Source of the DNA: Ruminococcus hominis
Lineage (GTDB): Bacteria > Bacillota > Clostridia > Lachnospirales > Lachnospiraceae
NCBI RefSeq assembly: GCF_014287355.1
Contig: NZ_JACOPE010000001.1
Location: 3,380,227 to 3,444,226 of the forward strand
Direction: 5' to 3'
DNA length: 64,000 nt
Part shown: one piece after another, positions 35,300 through 44,214 of the stretch
Numbering within the stretch: the first letter of the stretch is position 1
Layout of the letters: each line of letters begins with the position of its first letter
The notes under the pieces: model-generated
What the model saw: only the letters and a program-made list of their open reading frames with translations
The model's database searches: none
Told to the model about the DNA's origin: nothing
Position numbers and translations under genes: made by a program

Positions 35300-36574
35300 C
35301 TAAGCACGGTGACCACCTATTTGCTCGTTGCGTTCTCTATAAGTAGAACACTCTAGCAGGTTGGACCCCCGCATGATTGCATTCTTTCCATAACGCTGCT
35401 TTACATTCAATACTGCTTCCTGTAAATGTCGTTCCTTATCGGTCTGTTTGGGATCATCAAACAGGCTGTACTGCACATAACTTTCAGGAGCAACCCTGTT
35501 CGCACACACCTCGATTCTTCGGATTCCGGTATATCTGTCTGCAATCCTGAGATATAAATCTTCCACTGCATCTATGATCTTTTTGGAACTGTTACTTTCT
35601 CTTTCGAGTTTTACGGTTCCTTTGGATGCCTCATGCTCATACCTGTGGTCATAGGCGATCCATAAGGTGAGAGAGCTTGTTACCAGTCCTTTTTCAAACA
35701 GATCCAGGACCAGATTATCTGTCATTTCCCTTACGATCACAAGTGCTTCTTCAAAAGAATAATTTCGCATCAGCACCTGACCATTTGAAAGGCTGTGTTC
35801 CTCCGAATGATAGTTCTTGATGTCACTCATCCGGCATGTTTCATAGCCCCATGCATGATCGATCAACAACTCTGCATCAATTCCAAACATCTTATACAGC
35901 CAGTCTTCGGATCTTAAAGAAGCCATTGCAATATCGCCCATCGTATGGATTCCATAACCGGCCAGTTTTTTTTCAGTACGGGATCCAATCCTCCAGAAGT
36001 CACTTAATGGTTTATGATCCCATAGCTTCTCTCTGTAAGAGAATTCATCCAGGATTCCGATATGGTCATCCACATGCTTTGCTACGATATCCATTGCGAT
36101 CTTAGCAAGATACAGATTGGTTCCCACACCTGCAGTTGCAGTGATGCCAGTTTCCTCCATGACTGCCTGCATAAGCTTTACCGCCATTTCTTTTGCAGTG
36201 AGATGATAAAGCTGCAGATAGTTTGTCACATCAATAAAACACTCATCAACACTGTACACATGGATATCTTCTTTTGAGACATACCGCAGATAGATTCCAT
36301 AGATCTTTGCGGAATAATCCATGTACAACTGCATCCTCGGCATGGCTGTAATGTACTTCACACAATCCGGTATCTCATGGATCCGGCACCGGTTCTTGAT
36401 GCCAAGAGACTTCATAGCCGGAGTGATTGCCAAACAGATTGTTGACTTTGATCTGGTCGGATCTGCAACCACCAGGTTTGCTTTAAATGGATCCAGTCCA
36501 CGTTCTACGCATTCTACAGAAGCATAAAAGGACTTCAGATCAATACAGATAATAGAAGTCTGATCCTGACTCAC
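35300..36574 (-). CDS. Y-family translesion DNA polymerase (UmuC/DinB-like)
   Basis: This 424-residue error-prone polymerase carries out translesion synthesis. The catalytic carboxylates are in ICIDLKSFYASVECVERG (about residue 10) and YSVDECFIDVT (about 115). The thumb/HhH region and little-finger domain follow, and a beta-clamp-binding-like motif QYSLFDDP lies near residue 380. The start at GTG 36,574 is behind GGGAGGTGGAAAT; upstream ATGs lack ribosome sites. It is transcribed from a perfect consensus promoter whose spacer is a repressor box, divergently from an XRE regulator and an ImmA-like peptidase, so it is probably damage-inducible. Confidence 0.9.
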   Translation of the reverse strand: MSQDQTSIICIDLKSFYASVECVERGLDPFKANLVVADPTRSKSTICLAITPAMKSLGIKNRCRIHEIPDCVKYITAMPRMQLYMDYSAKIYGIYLRYVSKEDIHVYSVDECFIDVTNYLQLYHLTAKEMAVKLMQAVMEETGITATAGVGTNLYLAKIAMDIVAKHVDDHIGILDEFSYREKLWDHKPLSDFWRIGSRTEKKLAGYGIHTMGDIAMASLRSEDWLYKMFGIDAELLIDHAWGYETCRMSDIKNYHSEEHSLSNGQVLMRNYSFEEALVIVREMTDNLVLDLFEKGLVTSSLTLWIAYDHRYEHEASKGTVKLERESNSSKKIIDAVEDLYLRIADRYTGIRRIEVCANRVAPESYVQYSLFDDPKQTDKERHLQEAVLNVKQRYGKNAIMRGSNLLECSTYRERNEQIGGHRA

Positions 36575-36691
36575 ATTTCCACCTCCCATACGTCTTTCCT
36601 CTTTTTGTAACATGTATCCCATTTTAACTATCAATGACTGTCTATCTTTCCTGTTTTCTTCAAAATACAGGAAATTCATTTCACATATTCA

Positions 36692-36720
36692 TTGACAAAA
36701 GAGGAAATATTGTGTATCTT
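36692..36720 (+). promoter_or_regulatory. Sigma-A promoter of the XRE regulator gene
   Basis: TTGACA (36,692-36,697), a 17-bp spacer and TATCTT (36,715-36,720) read toward the XRE gene. Operator box 1 begins two bases after the -10 element and covers the expected start point. Confidence 0.7.
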
Positions 36721-36722
36721 AT

Positions 36723-36817
36723 AGGAAAGATGTTTCCCTTATCTGTGATTCACATTATAGGAGAGATATTTCCCTTTGTCAAGATTAATTTTTATTTTTT
36801 AGGAGACACATTTCCCG
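36723..36817. promoter_or_regulatory. Three palindromic operator boxes
   Basis: AGGAAAGATGTTTCCCT (36,723-36,739), AGGAGAGATATTTCCCT (36,759-36,775) and AGGAGACACATTTCCCG (36,801-36,817) are three copies of a GGRRA-N5-TTTCCC type palindrome, with start-to-start spacings of 36 and 42 bp. They lie between divergent genes. Box 1 sits on the XRE start point, and box 2 fills the spacer of the polymerase promoter. The neighbouring XRE protein is the obvious ligand. Confidence 0.75.
36754..36782 (-). promoter_or_regulatory. Perfect consensus promoter of the Y-family polymerase gene
   Basis: On the minus strand TTGACA (36,782-36,777), exactly 17 bp, then TATAAT (36,759-36,754). Both hexamers match the sigma-A consensus at every position. 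Operator box 2 (36,759-36,775) lies within the spacer, so it must be shut off when the repressor is bound. Confidence 0.8.
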
Positions 36818-36875
36818 TTTTGCCTTGAAGCGGCTAATGAAACTTATAAGACAAGGCTTAGAAAGAGGTATGTTT

Positions 36876-37295
36876 ATGACATTCGGTGAAAAAGTAAGAT
36901 CATTAAGAAAAGAAAAAAAGATGAGTCAGCAGGAACTGGCCAGTATGGTTGGTGTTTCATATAGGACCATTCGATCCTGGGAAGTAGAAGGACGTTTTCC
37001 AAAACAAAATGTTCTGTATCAAAAACTGGCAGATGCATTACAGTGTGACGTTTCTTATCTCATGAGTGAGAATGAAGCTTTTATCACAGAAGCATCCGAA
37101 CAGTTTGGTAACCGTGGTGCCAGACAGGCTCAGCAGATTCTGGAACAGGCTGCAGCTATGTTTGCCGGTGGATCACTGACAGACGAAGATAAAATAGCTT
37201 TTATGGATGAGATCCAGAGCCTTTATCTGGATTCCAAAAGACGTGCAAAGAAATTTACACCGAAAAAATATCTGAAAAACCAAGAGGAAAAATAA
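36876..37295 (+). CDS. XRE-family repressor (ImmR/CI-like)
   Basis: This 139-residue protein has an N-terminal HTH at about 4-58 (KVRSLRKEKKMSQQELASMV, GVSYRTIRSWEVEGRF). A linker and a C-terminal basic helical region follow (AKKFTPKKYLKNQEEK). The start at ATG 36,876 follows AGAGG; a TTG at 36,825 has no ribosome site. It is followed by an ImmA-like metallopeptidase, the arrangement by which ICEBs1 ImmR is cleaved after DNA damage. It is the likely ligand of the three operator boxes just upstream. Confidence 0.82.
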   Translation: MTFGEKVRSLRKEKKMSQQELASMVGVSYRTIRSWEVEGRFPKQNVLYQKLADALQCDVSYLMSENEAFITEASEQFGNRGARQAQQILEQAAAMFAGGSLTDEDKIAFMDEIQSLYLDSKRRAKKFTPKKYLKNQEEK

Positions 37296-37387
37296 TAGAA
37301 GGCGGGATTATTGTACACCTAATCTGTTACCTTATAGTTACAAGGATATTTCTGCCCTTTTTATTTTTTACTTTTGAGGTGATTTAT

Positions 37388-37903
37388 TTGAGAAACACTT
37401 ACATATATACAGAAACAAAGAAATTAATCAAGAAATATGGAACCCGAGATCCATTTGAGATCATGGATCAGATGAACATTGTGGTCGGTGAAACTTCCAG
37501 ATATAAGACACTGAAAGGATACTGTTTTATGAGCTGTAAGACAATCTATGTCATGATCAGCAGTTTCCTTTCAGAAGAAGAAAAGATGATCGTTGCCGCC
37601 CATGAATTAGGGCATATCATCCTGCATCGTTCCCAGCTGAAAATGGCTCCAATGCAAGATGATACCCTCTACAATATGACGGATAATACAGAATACCAGG
37701 CCAATCTGTTTGCTGCCGATCTTCTGATTGATGATGAGGAGATTGAAGATATGGTTCAGAACGAAGACCTGGATTATTTCGGACTCTGCAGCTCTTTGAA
37801 TGCGACTCCGGAACTCATGAGCTTTAAACTATACAGCCTGACAAAACGAGGCCAGGCTTATCATATGCCGATGGAGATACAGAGTAATTTTCTGGCGAAA
37901 TAA
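37388..37903 (+). CDS. immA: ImmA/IrrE-like zinc metallopeptidase
   Basis: This 171-residue protein has the zinc motif AAHELGHIILHR near residue 77 and a downstream Glu in YQANLFAADLL as the third ligand. The family (DUF955/COG2856) includes ICEBs1 ImmA, which cleaves its partner repressor. It lies 92 bp after the XRE gene in the same direction. The start at TTG 37,388 is behind GAGGTGATTTAT. Cleavage of the XRE repressor would release the polymerase promoter (inference). Confidence 0.85.
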   Translation: MRNTYIYTETKKLIKKYGTRDPFEIMDQMNIVVGETSRYKTLKGYCFMSCKTIYVMISSFLSEEEKMIVAAHELGHIILHRSQLKMAPMQDDTLYNMTDNTEYQANLFAADLLIDDEEIEDMVQNEDLDYFGLCSSLNATPELMSFKLYSLTKRGQAYHMPMEIQSNFLAK

Positions 37904-37968
37904 TAGCGGATAAGATTATTCTACAATAGAAAAACTATAGATTTATCTCACTGAAAGGAGGATCATTT

Positions 37969-38622
37969 ATGTCAAGACATCATATAGAAAAGGTAACTTG
38001 TCCTTCCTGCCATCATGAGGGAGATTTTGAGCTCTGGGACAGTATTAATACTGCACTGGATCCTGAAATGAAAGAGAAGGTACTTAATCAATCTATTTTC
38101 CTTTATACCTGCCCGAGCTGTGGAGAGACCTTTCGTTTAAACTACTCCACACTCTATCACCAGATGGAAGATCTTGTCATGATTTATCTGGTTCCTGAAT
38201 CAGAAGTAAAGAAGACATATGAAATATTTTATGAAAAAAATGCTTTGGCTGATTATCGTACCGAAAAGTACTTATACCGGATTGTGACATCAGCAAATCA
38301 GCTCGTTGAAAAGATCCAGATCTTTGATGCAGGTAAAGATGACAGGGTAATGGAACTTGTTAAATTACTTGCGACAGATTCTATTCTCAAAAATGATCCC
38401 TATATAGAATTTGATGAACTGCGCTTTGCTGTCGACGACGACGGAACAAATATTCTTGTAATCATTAATAAGGGTGAGATTACTGGTGCAGTTGACATTG
38501 ACAATATGTATGAATTTGCTTCTTCACACTGCAATGATTTCAAGGATCTCCGCGATGATGATGAAATAGTTATCAATAGGGAGTGGATCCTTAACAAACT
38601 TGCCGAAGCAGAAAACGAATAG
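37969..38622 (+). CDS. CpXC domain protein
   Basis: This 217-residue cytoplasmic protein has an N-terminal CpXC domain: CPSCHHEGDFELWDSIN at about 10 and CPSCGETFRL at about 47 make two CxxC zinc ligands. The acidic C-terminal part has no recognised motif. The ATG at 37,969 follows AAAGGAGGATCATTT. It is the third gene after the XRE and ImmA-like genes and is ended by a strong hairpin, so the three probably form one transcript. Its role in the switch is unknown. Confidence 0.75.
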   Translation: MSRHHIEKVTCPSCHHEGDFELWDSINTALDPEMKEKVLNQSIFLYTCPSCGETFRLNYSTLYHQMEDLVMIYLVPESEVKKTYEIFYEKNALADYRTEKYLYRIVTSANQLVEKIQIFDAGKDDRVMELVKLLATDSILKNDPYIEFDELRFAVDDDGTNILVIINKGEITGAVDIDNMYEFASSHCNDFKDLRDDDEIVINREWILNKLAEAENE

Positions 38623-38656
38623 TATATTTGGTGGCTACACCCCCAAGCCCCTGTAG

Positions 38657-38709
38657 AATAAATAACGCCAGTACTGGATATCAAAAATCCCGCACCGGCG
38701 TTATTTATT
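38657..38709. terminator. Bidirectional terminator
   Basis: AATAAATAACGCC (38,657-38,669) pairs perfectly with GGCGTTATTTATT (38,697-38,709). It lies between the convergent CpXC and small-membrane-protein genes. Confidence 0.75.
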
Positions 38710-38724
38710 AAAATATTTTGTTTT

Positions 38725-38934
38725 TTAATCTTCAACACTCTCTACTGAAACTTCTTTTTTCTTCCTACTTTTACCAGAAATCATCTTGTGTCCTGTATAA
38801 ATAGCCATAATCATGCAAAGCAAAGAACTTGCTGCAAAGTACTTATGGCCTTCTTTTGATCCCTTATAACCTGTATAAAAAGTTCCAAGCATTGTAATCA
38901 GTGCACCGATAGACCAATATTTATGTGATTTCAT
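38725..38934 (-). CDS. Small membrane protein (DUF6219-like)
   Basis: This 69-residue protein has two hydrophobic segments (about 7-25 and 33-52), the repeated phrases FYTGYKG and IYTGHKM, and a Lys-rich tail. It resembles the small DUF6219-type proteins of Clostridia, though I am not certain. The ATG at 38,934 follows CAGGAGGTATCTGA. It is convergent with the CpXC gene across a shared terminator. The function is unknown. Confidence 0.55.
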   Translation of the reverse strand: MKSHKYWSIGALITMLGTFYTGYKGSKEGHKYFAASSLLCMIMAIYTGHKMISGKSRKKKEVSVESVED

Positions 38935-38988
38935 TCAGATACCTCCTGCCGTTTTTCTTAATCATATACCTTTTAAAAGATATATACA

Positions 38989-39384
38989 AACTGGTATTTT
39001 GAATCAATCGACAAGCAGCTCGGATCTTCCACTATAAATTCATACCTTCAGCAAATAGGATATGGCAATAAAAATATATCCGGAGATTTCTCTTCCTACT
39101 GGATGCAGTCATCCTTAAAGATTTCACCAGTAGAACAAGTTGAACTTTTGAAAAATTTATATCGAAACAACTTCAACTTTACTCCTGCTAATATTCATGC
39201 CGTCAAAAATTCCATCCATCTTACCGCCTCTGAAAATGGAGAATTTATGGAAAAACCGGAACCGGACGAGTGAACGGGCAGGATATAAATGGCTGGTTTA
39301 TAGGTTTTATAGAAAGCCAAAATAATACATACTTTTTCTCCACAAATATTCAAAGCGAACAACGTGCAACTGGTAGTAAAGCAT
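38989..39384 (+). pseudogene. Remnant of a class D beta-lactamase / BlaR sensor domain
   Basis: The plus strand reads WYFESIDKQLGSSTINSYL, then the class D motif QIGYGNKNISG, then SSYWMQSSLKISPVEQVELL. The KTGTG box follows, but only after a +1 frame change: a T is missing in front of the Tyr-Gly-Lys codons near 39,249. The 5' half with the SxxK serine is absent and the 3' end is cut at about 39,384, next to the ABC ATPase stop. It is dead on three counts: 5' truncation, frameshift and 3' truncation. It could derive from an OXA-type enzyme or from the C-terminal sensor of BlaR. Confidence 0.78.
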
Positions 39385-39399
39385 CAGATGGTGCTTTAT

Positions 39400-40275
39400 C
39401 TACTCGTATTGATTCGTCACATAAATATAAGCATCTTCCAACGTTGCAGGAATTGACATACACTCCAATTCTGGCTGTATTTCAGAAATCACTCTTAACT
39501 GCAATCCCCCCTCAACATACTGTTTAGATGTAATACGATACTTCTGTTCCACTTCTCTTGCTTTTCTCTCATCAGGTACTTTGCAAATCCAGATTTTCCC
39601 CTGTGCTTCTTCTGTCAAATTCTTCATAGAACCCGCATACAGAAATCGACCTTTATGCATAATTGCAAGCTGATTGCAGGTGGCAGCTAAGTCTTCTACC
39701 ACATGAGTTGAAAACAAAACCGTTCTGTTTTCAGAAAAATCTACTAACAAATTGCGGATGCGAATACGTTCCTCCGGATCTAAACCGGTAGTTGGCTCAT
39801 CCACAATTAAAAATTCCGGTTCATTTAAAAGCGCCTGCACCAATCCTACCCGTCGCTTCATACCGCCTGATAACTGCTTCATTTTCTTCTTACGATGTTC
39901 TATAAGACTGGTCTTTTTCAAATAATAATCTATCCGCTTTCTACATTCTGCTTTCGGAACACCTGCCAGATCTCCCATATACTCCAAACACTCCTGAACC
40001 GTCAAATTAGGATACAGTTCAATTTCCTGTGGTAAATACCCTATCTTTCTTTGGATTTTTTCATAGTTTCCTTCGCTATACAAAATTCCGTCTAATGTAA
40101 CCATTCCGTTTGTAGGTTTAAGCACAGTAGTCAAAACTCTCATCAAAGTTGTCTTTCCCGCTCCATTTTCTCCCAATAGTCCAAATATCCCATTTGGTAT
40201 ATCTAAATCTGCATGGTCGATTGCTGTGACACTATTCTTAAATCTTACCGTTAAATCCTCAATATGAATACTCAT
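39400..40275 (-). CDS. ABC transporter ATP-binding protein
   Basis: This 291-residue ABC ATPase has Walker A FGLLGENGAGKTTLMRVL near residue 35, signature LSGGMKRRVGLVQALL near 134, Walker B FLIVDEPTTGLDP near 155 and H-loop FSTHVVEDL. It is the ABC-2 exporter type with a C-terminal regulatory extension. It is the last gene of a five-gene set (regulator, kinase, two permeases, ATPase) in which each gene abuts or overlaps the next, typical of peptide-antibiotic detoxification modules. The substrate is not identifiable. Confidence 0.9.
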   Translation of the reverse strand: MSIHIEDLTVRFKNSVTAIDHADLDIPNGIFGLLGENGAGKTTLMRVLTTVLKPTNGMVTLDGILYSEGNYEKIQRKIGYLPQEIELYPNLTVQECLEYMGDLAGVPKAECRKRIDYYLKKTSLIEHRKKKMKQLSGGMKRRVGLVQALLNEPEFLIVDEPTTGLDPEERIRIRNLLVDFSENRTVLFSTHVVEDLAATCNQLAIMHKGRFLYAGSMKNLTEEAQGKIWICKVPDERKAREVEQKYRITSKQYVEGGLQLRVISEIQPELECMSIPATLEDAYIYVTNQYE

Positions 40276-40279
40276 AAAT

Positions 40280-40939
40280 TTACCCTCTCTTTCTTACGAT
40301 CTTCGGCAATGCCAGTAACAAAATCAGTCCGATACAAATACACAAGCCTTTCCCATACAGCCATGTAATATCGGCAGTATTTTCTATATCTCTAAAAGAA
40401 TAAGAAAACAGATTCCATGCTCCAAAAAGTTTATCTCCACCTGTGGAATTTGTTGCTACCCATATCAAAAGACTGCTTCCAATTCCCATCCACATATTGC
40501 GAAAAAGCATAGACAATGTATTAGCCAATATTCCCCAAAAGAAAATAGTTACTACAATCGCCCCAAAACAGGTAATAAACTGAAGTATTTCACTTTCTGT
40601 TACTGGATGTGTAATTGGTTTCTGAAACGCAAAAAACAATCCATATCCAAGAACAGCGAGCAGCAGCAAAAAAGTTCCCTGTATCATCAGTCTCTGTATA
40701 ATAGAATAGATTCTCTTTTTTATCTGATACAGTCTCTGAACTTCGGAACGGTTGCTTGTAATTTCCTGCACATAAGTATCTGCACAAAAAACAGCAGTCA
40801 ATATCGCAAAAGGCGGCTCTATGGATAGTCCTATTTCATACGTGAAAATAACTGCACGAATCACACTTAAAATTACAACAAAGGATACTGCATAAGCAAT
40901 TTTATAAAATGGCAGAACAATCTTCATTTCCTTCTTCAT
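40280..40939 (-). CDS. ABC-2 type permease
   Basis: This 219-residue membrane protein has about six hydrophobic segments and a Lys-rich N terminus (MKKEMKIVLPFYK). It lies directly between the larger permease and the ATPase, with gaps of 0 and 4 bp, and is assumed to form the channel with them. No specific family signature is visible. Confidence 0.75.
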   Translation of the reverse strand: MKKEMKIVLPFYKIAYAVSFVVILSVIRAVIFTYEIGLSIEPPFAILTAVFCADTYVQEITSNRSEVQRLYQIKKRIYSIIQRLMIQGTFLLLLAVLGYGLFFAFQKPITHPVTESEILQFITCFGAIVVTIFFWGILANTLSMLFRNMWMGIGSSLLIWVATNSTGGDKLFGAWNLFSYSFRDIENTADITWLYGKGLCICIGLILLLALPKIVRKRG

Positions 40940-42004
40940 TTATATTCGCCTCCGCTTCCAAATCTGTATCGAAATCAGTATAATTACTACCGATACAATA
41001 ATAAGAAAACTTTGATTTAAGAGCGCCATCGGGGGCGGTGTCGTATCAAAAAGCTGCCCCGGAAATCGTACCATGATTGCCAAAGGTTTGCCCCAATATC
41101 CGTAAACTCCCTCTGCATTAGTTCCGCCCAAATTGGAATACACCATATAAAGAATCAAAAGTGGTACACCCGGAAGTGGATTTTTAAATATGAGTGAAAT
41201 CAATGTATATATACTCACAATCATCAGCATATTAGGCAATATATAAAGTACCGTAGAAGCCACAAAATCCCATAGTCGCACTTCAAATCCACTATCCTTT
41301 GTATAGATGCGGCACAATACCCAAAACAGTATATTCAAAATAGTTAGTACAAGCAAACAAATTGTAAATCCTGCACTCACTTTTCCCATTACATACTTCC
41401 CGGCAGTCACAGGCTTTGTATGCAACAATTCATAAGTATGCTTTTTTGTATCTTGTAAAAATAAAACCGCCAACATAATAATTGCAAAAAACACCATATA
41501 CAGACCCGCAAAATCAGCAAATTTTCTTGCGTAATAAAAAGAAAATGTCTTATCTTCCAATTTTTTATCTAGATATGCGTTGATTTCTTCTGCCGTTCCC
41601 TTATAATACGTACTGTCCTCGTATAAATACCTTGCCCCGTACCAGTCATATTCCTGCTCCAAATACGCATAGGCCTCTTTTAAATTCATGCTTTCCAGCT
41701 TTTCAATGACATTCTGTGCTTCTGAATCCGTCAATCCAAACACATCCGTTAATTTTATTTTTACCTTTTCATGCCATACCTCTCTGTGCTTTTCAGGCGT
41801 GGCTGGAATATAGCCCTCATACACTTCTCCTTCAACCGAAGTGTTGGACTGATCATTGATGATTTCCTCCCCCGTTGTAAGATAATGTGTGGTTAAATAT
41901 GGACTTGTCGCATTAAACACACCATAAATCACAAGCAGAACACCTACCCAAAATAACGGTCGCTTTAGATAATTCCTAATCTCTCTTTTAAAAATAGCAA
42001 TCAT
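40940..42004 (-). CDS. ABC-2 type permease with large extracellular loop
   Basis: This 354-residue protein has an N-terminal membrane segment (about 15-35), then an external domain of about 130 residues (HYLTTGEEIINDQSNTSVEG onward). Five to six membrane segments at about 165-350 follow. This is the ABC-2 permease layout of bacteriocin and bacitracin-type exporters. The ATG at 42,004 follows AAGGAGGAATACGT; the stop is adjacent to the next start. Confidence 0.82.
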   Translation of the reverse strand: MIAIFKREIRNYLKRPLFWVGVLLVIYGVFNATSPYLTTHYLTTGEEIINDQSNTSVEGEVYEGYIPATPEKHREVWHEKVKIKLTDVFGLTDSEAQNVIEKLESMNLKEAYAYLEQEYDWYGARYLYEDSTYYKGTAEEINAYLDKKLEDKTFSFYYARKFADFAGLYMVFFAIIMLAVLFLQDTKKHTYELLHTKPVTAGKYVMGKVSAGFTICLLVLTILNILFWVLCRIYTKDSGFEVRLWDFVASTVLYILPNMLMIVSIYTLISLIFKNPLPGVPLLILYMVYSNLGGTNAEGVYGYWGKPLAIMVRFPGQLFDTTPPPMALLNQSFLIIVSVVIILISIQIWKRRRI

Positions 42005-42087
42005 ACGTATTCCTCCTTTCCTTCGTTATAGACATCATAAAATATAAATCACAACAAAAAGACAACAGCATAAAAAAATCGGACCGC

Positions 42088-43269
42088 TCATGCAATCCGA
42101 TGAAATACTGCTGTTATTACAGCTCCACTCTGTTTTTCATTTTCTATCAGTAACTGACCACCATGCTTTTCACAATACAATCTGCTGATATACATGCCCA
42201 TTCCTGAATGTTTCAAACTGTCTTTCACATTTTGCTGATAAAAAAGCTCTGTTGCCTTTTGCTTATCTATTGTAAATCCCACTCCATCATCCTTTATTCT
42301 GATCTGTAATTCAGAACAGGTAAGAAACACTTCCATTTCCACTTTTGTCTTGGCGTAACGAAAGGCATTTGACAAAAGGTTTTCTATAACCTCTAAAATC
42401 ACTTCCTTATCTCCTGAAAATTTTTCTTCTGTTTCCGAACATTCTAATTCATATAGCTTTCCAAATTTTTTCCTAAACACGTTCATCTCTGCCCGTACGT
42501 CTATTTCTACCTGTTTACTGGTAATTTCTTCTGCTACTAACTCCCTTGTATCTAAACTGCTCATCTTTCGCATAGTTTCCACAAAGATATCCATACGTTC
42601 AATCTGTTTTTTGCTTTCATTTACCATTTCTAAGGCTTGCTCCATATTTATCTCTTTCTTCGGAAGATATTCTGAAAGCATTTCCTGATACCCCTCCAGC
42701 ACAGAGAGCGGAGAACGTATATCATGTGCAATGGCAGCCCGCAAAGCCTTTTCTTCCTCAAGCATTTTCCATAACTGTTGATTATTCTCTGCCAGCTGTC
42801 CTCTCATTCGTTCAAACTCTTTGCACAATCCGCCCATCTCATCTTCATTTTCATAAGTGATATGGAAATCTAAATTATTTCGACCAACTTGTCGGGAAGC
42901 CAGTTCTAATTCTTCGATAGGGCATTTCAGTTTATGCTTATAAAAAAGAAATACCGCTATAATACTCCCTGCAACAGATACGATAAGCACTGTAAATGTC
43001 TGAAGAAAATCACATATTTCCGATACATGATAATCAAATTCTTTCATTTCATAAGAATGTGGTCTCGGAACATCTGGCAAATACCTTCTACCATCCCCTT
43101 CAGCCATTTCAAAATATTCTTCTTGGTCTACATAATTCCACCAAATGTTGTTTTGTACTGTGCTTGCTATTCGCATAATTAGTGCTGAAAGATAAAAACT
43201 AATTATTAAACTAATTATCATATACAAAACAATGGTTTTCCTTAACGAAAGATTTTTTATTTTGCCCAT
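42088..43269 (-). CDS. Sensor histidine kinase
   Basis: This 393-residue membrane kinase has segments at about 12-33 and 92-113 flanking an external loop of about 55 residues. A HAMP region follows (CPIEELELASRQVGRNNLDF). The phosphoacceptor is AAIAHDIRSPLSVLEGY near 180, and the ATPase boxes are NLLSNAFRYA (N box) and KDDGVGF with GMGMYISR. The external loop is large enough to bind a ligand. The ATG overlaps the regulator gene by 13 bp. It lies upstream of the transporter operon it most likely controls. Confidence 0.9.
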   Translation of the reverse strand: MGKIKNLSLRKTIVLYMIISLIISFYLSALIMRIASTVQNNIWWNYVDQEEYFEMAEGDGRRYLPDVPRPHSYEMKEFDYHVSEICDFLQTFTVLIVSVAGSIIAVFLFYKHKLKCPIEELELASRQVGRNNLDFHITYENEDEMGGLCKEFERMRGQLAENNQQLWKMLEEEKALRAAIAHDIRSPLSVLEGYQEMLSEYLPKKEINMEQALEMVNESKKQIERMDIFVETMRKMSSLDTRELVAEEITSKQVEIDVRAEMNVFRKKFGKLYELECSETEEKFSGDKEVILEVIENLLSNAFRYAKTKVEMEVFLTCSELQIRIKDDGVGFTIDKQKATELFYQQNVKDSLKHSGMGMYISRLYCEKHGGQLLIENEKQSGAVITAVFHRIA

Positions 43270-43931
43270 TTATATCCCCTCCCCCATACCGTTGCAATAT
43301 ATTCGTGTTCCGAATACATTTTCATTTTCTTGCGGATTCTGCGAATCAACTCCGTAACCACCCGGCTGTCCCCTTCTGCATCATATCCGCCAATCTTCTC
43401 ATAGATTCGTTCTTTATCAAATACCATTTCAGGGTTCATAGACAAAAATTCTATGATCTCATACTCTAATTTCGTAAGCTCTAAAGCATTCCCTTTAATA
43501 TGTACACATTTACTGGCATAGTCAATCACTAATTCTCCATAAAACCTTTGTTCTTTTTTCCTATGTAAACGTTCTTCACGTTTCAAATGGGCAATAATTC
43601 TAGCATCTAATTCTTTCAAACTGAATGGTTTTAAAACATAATCATCACCACCAGACAACAATCCCATTACTCGATCCTGTTCTTCTACTTTTGCAGTCAA
43701 AAAAATAATCGGACAGGAAACCATATCTCTGATTCTTCTGCACACTTCAATTCCGTCCATTCCCGGCATATTTACGTCCAATAAAATAATATCAGGATTT
43801 GCACTTATCTTTTCCATTGCTTCTATGCCATTTTCTGCAATCATTACCGTATAATTCTTCAATGTAAAGTATTGATTCAGCATTTTTAGCAATTCTCTAT
43901 CATCATCAACCATTAAAATTTTATAGTTCAT
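43257..43931 (-). CDS. OmpR-family response regulator
   Basis: This 224-residue protein has a receiver domain with acidic pocket MVDDDREL and phospho-acceptor Asp in DIILLDVNMPGMDG near residue 52. The C-terminal winged helix has VVTELIRRIRKKM and TVWGRGYKW. The ATG at 43,931 follows AGAGGTGAAATTT; upstream in-frame codons lack a ribosome site. It is coupled to the kinase gene by a 13-bp overlap. Confidence 0.92.
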   Translation of the reverse strand: MNYKILMVDDDRELLKMLNQYFTLKNYTVMIAENGIEAMEKISANPDIILLDVNMPGMDGIEVCRRIRDMVSCPIIFLTAKVEEQDRVMGLLSGGDDYVLKPFSLKELDARIIAHLKREERLHRKKEQRFYGELVIDYASKCVHIKGNALELTKLEYEIIEFLSMNPEMVFDKERIYEKIGGYDAEGDSRVVTELIRRIRKKMKMYSEHEYIATVWGRGYKWAK

Positions 43932-44062
43932 AAATTTCACCTCTGGCTCTAATGTTATCTTTTCCTTATAGTATAGCTTATAAAAAACAACAAATAAACA
44001 ACAATTCCTAAAAGGCAACAGCCTTTCTAAACTGCCGCCTTTTCTCCTTCATTTTATTTCCA

Positions 44063-44210
44063 TTATTGATAAACCATCTCTGTATCCACAATCTCCCTTG
44101 CACACGATTATATATTGTTCATTCTCGCTACCCATTCCATCTGATTTTCTGCCTTTAACTGTTCCGTGATCCCCTGTGCCTGTTTCATCTGCTCTACAAT
44201 TCTTTCAAAC
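44063..44210 (-). pseudogene. TnpV-like gene fragment
   Basis: The minus strand encodes IVEQMKQAQGITEQLKAENQ followed by MEWVARMNNI, the conserved C-terminal region of TnpV-type transposon proteins. An in-frame TAA interrupts it after NNI, and the normal end SCAREIVDTEMVYQ resumes right after the stop. The 5' half is missing. It is a relic of an earlier mobile element. Confidence 0.65.
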
Positions 44211-44214
44211 CTTA

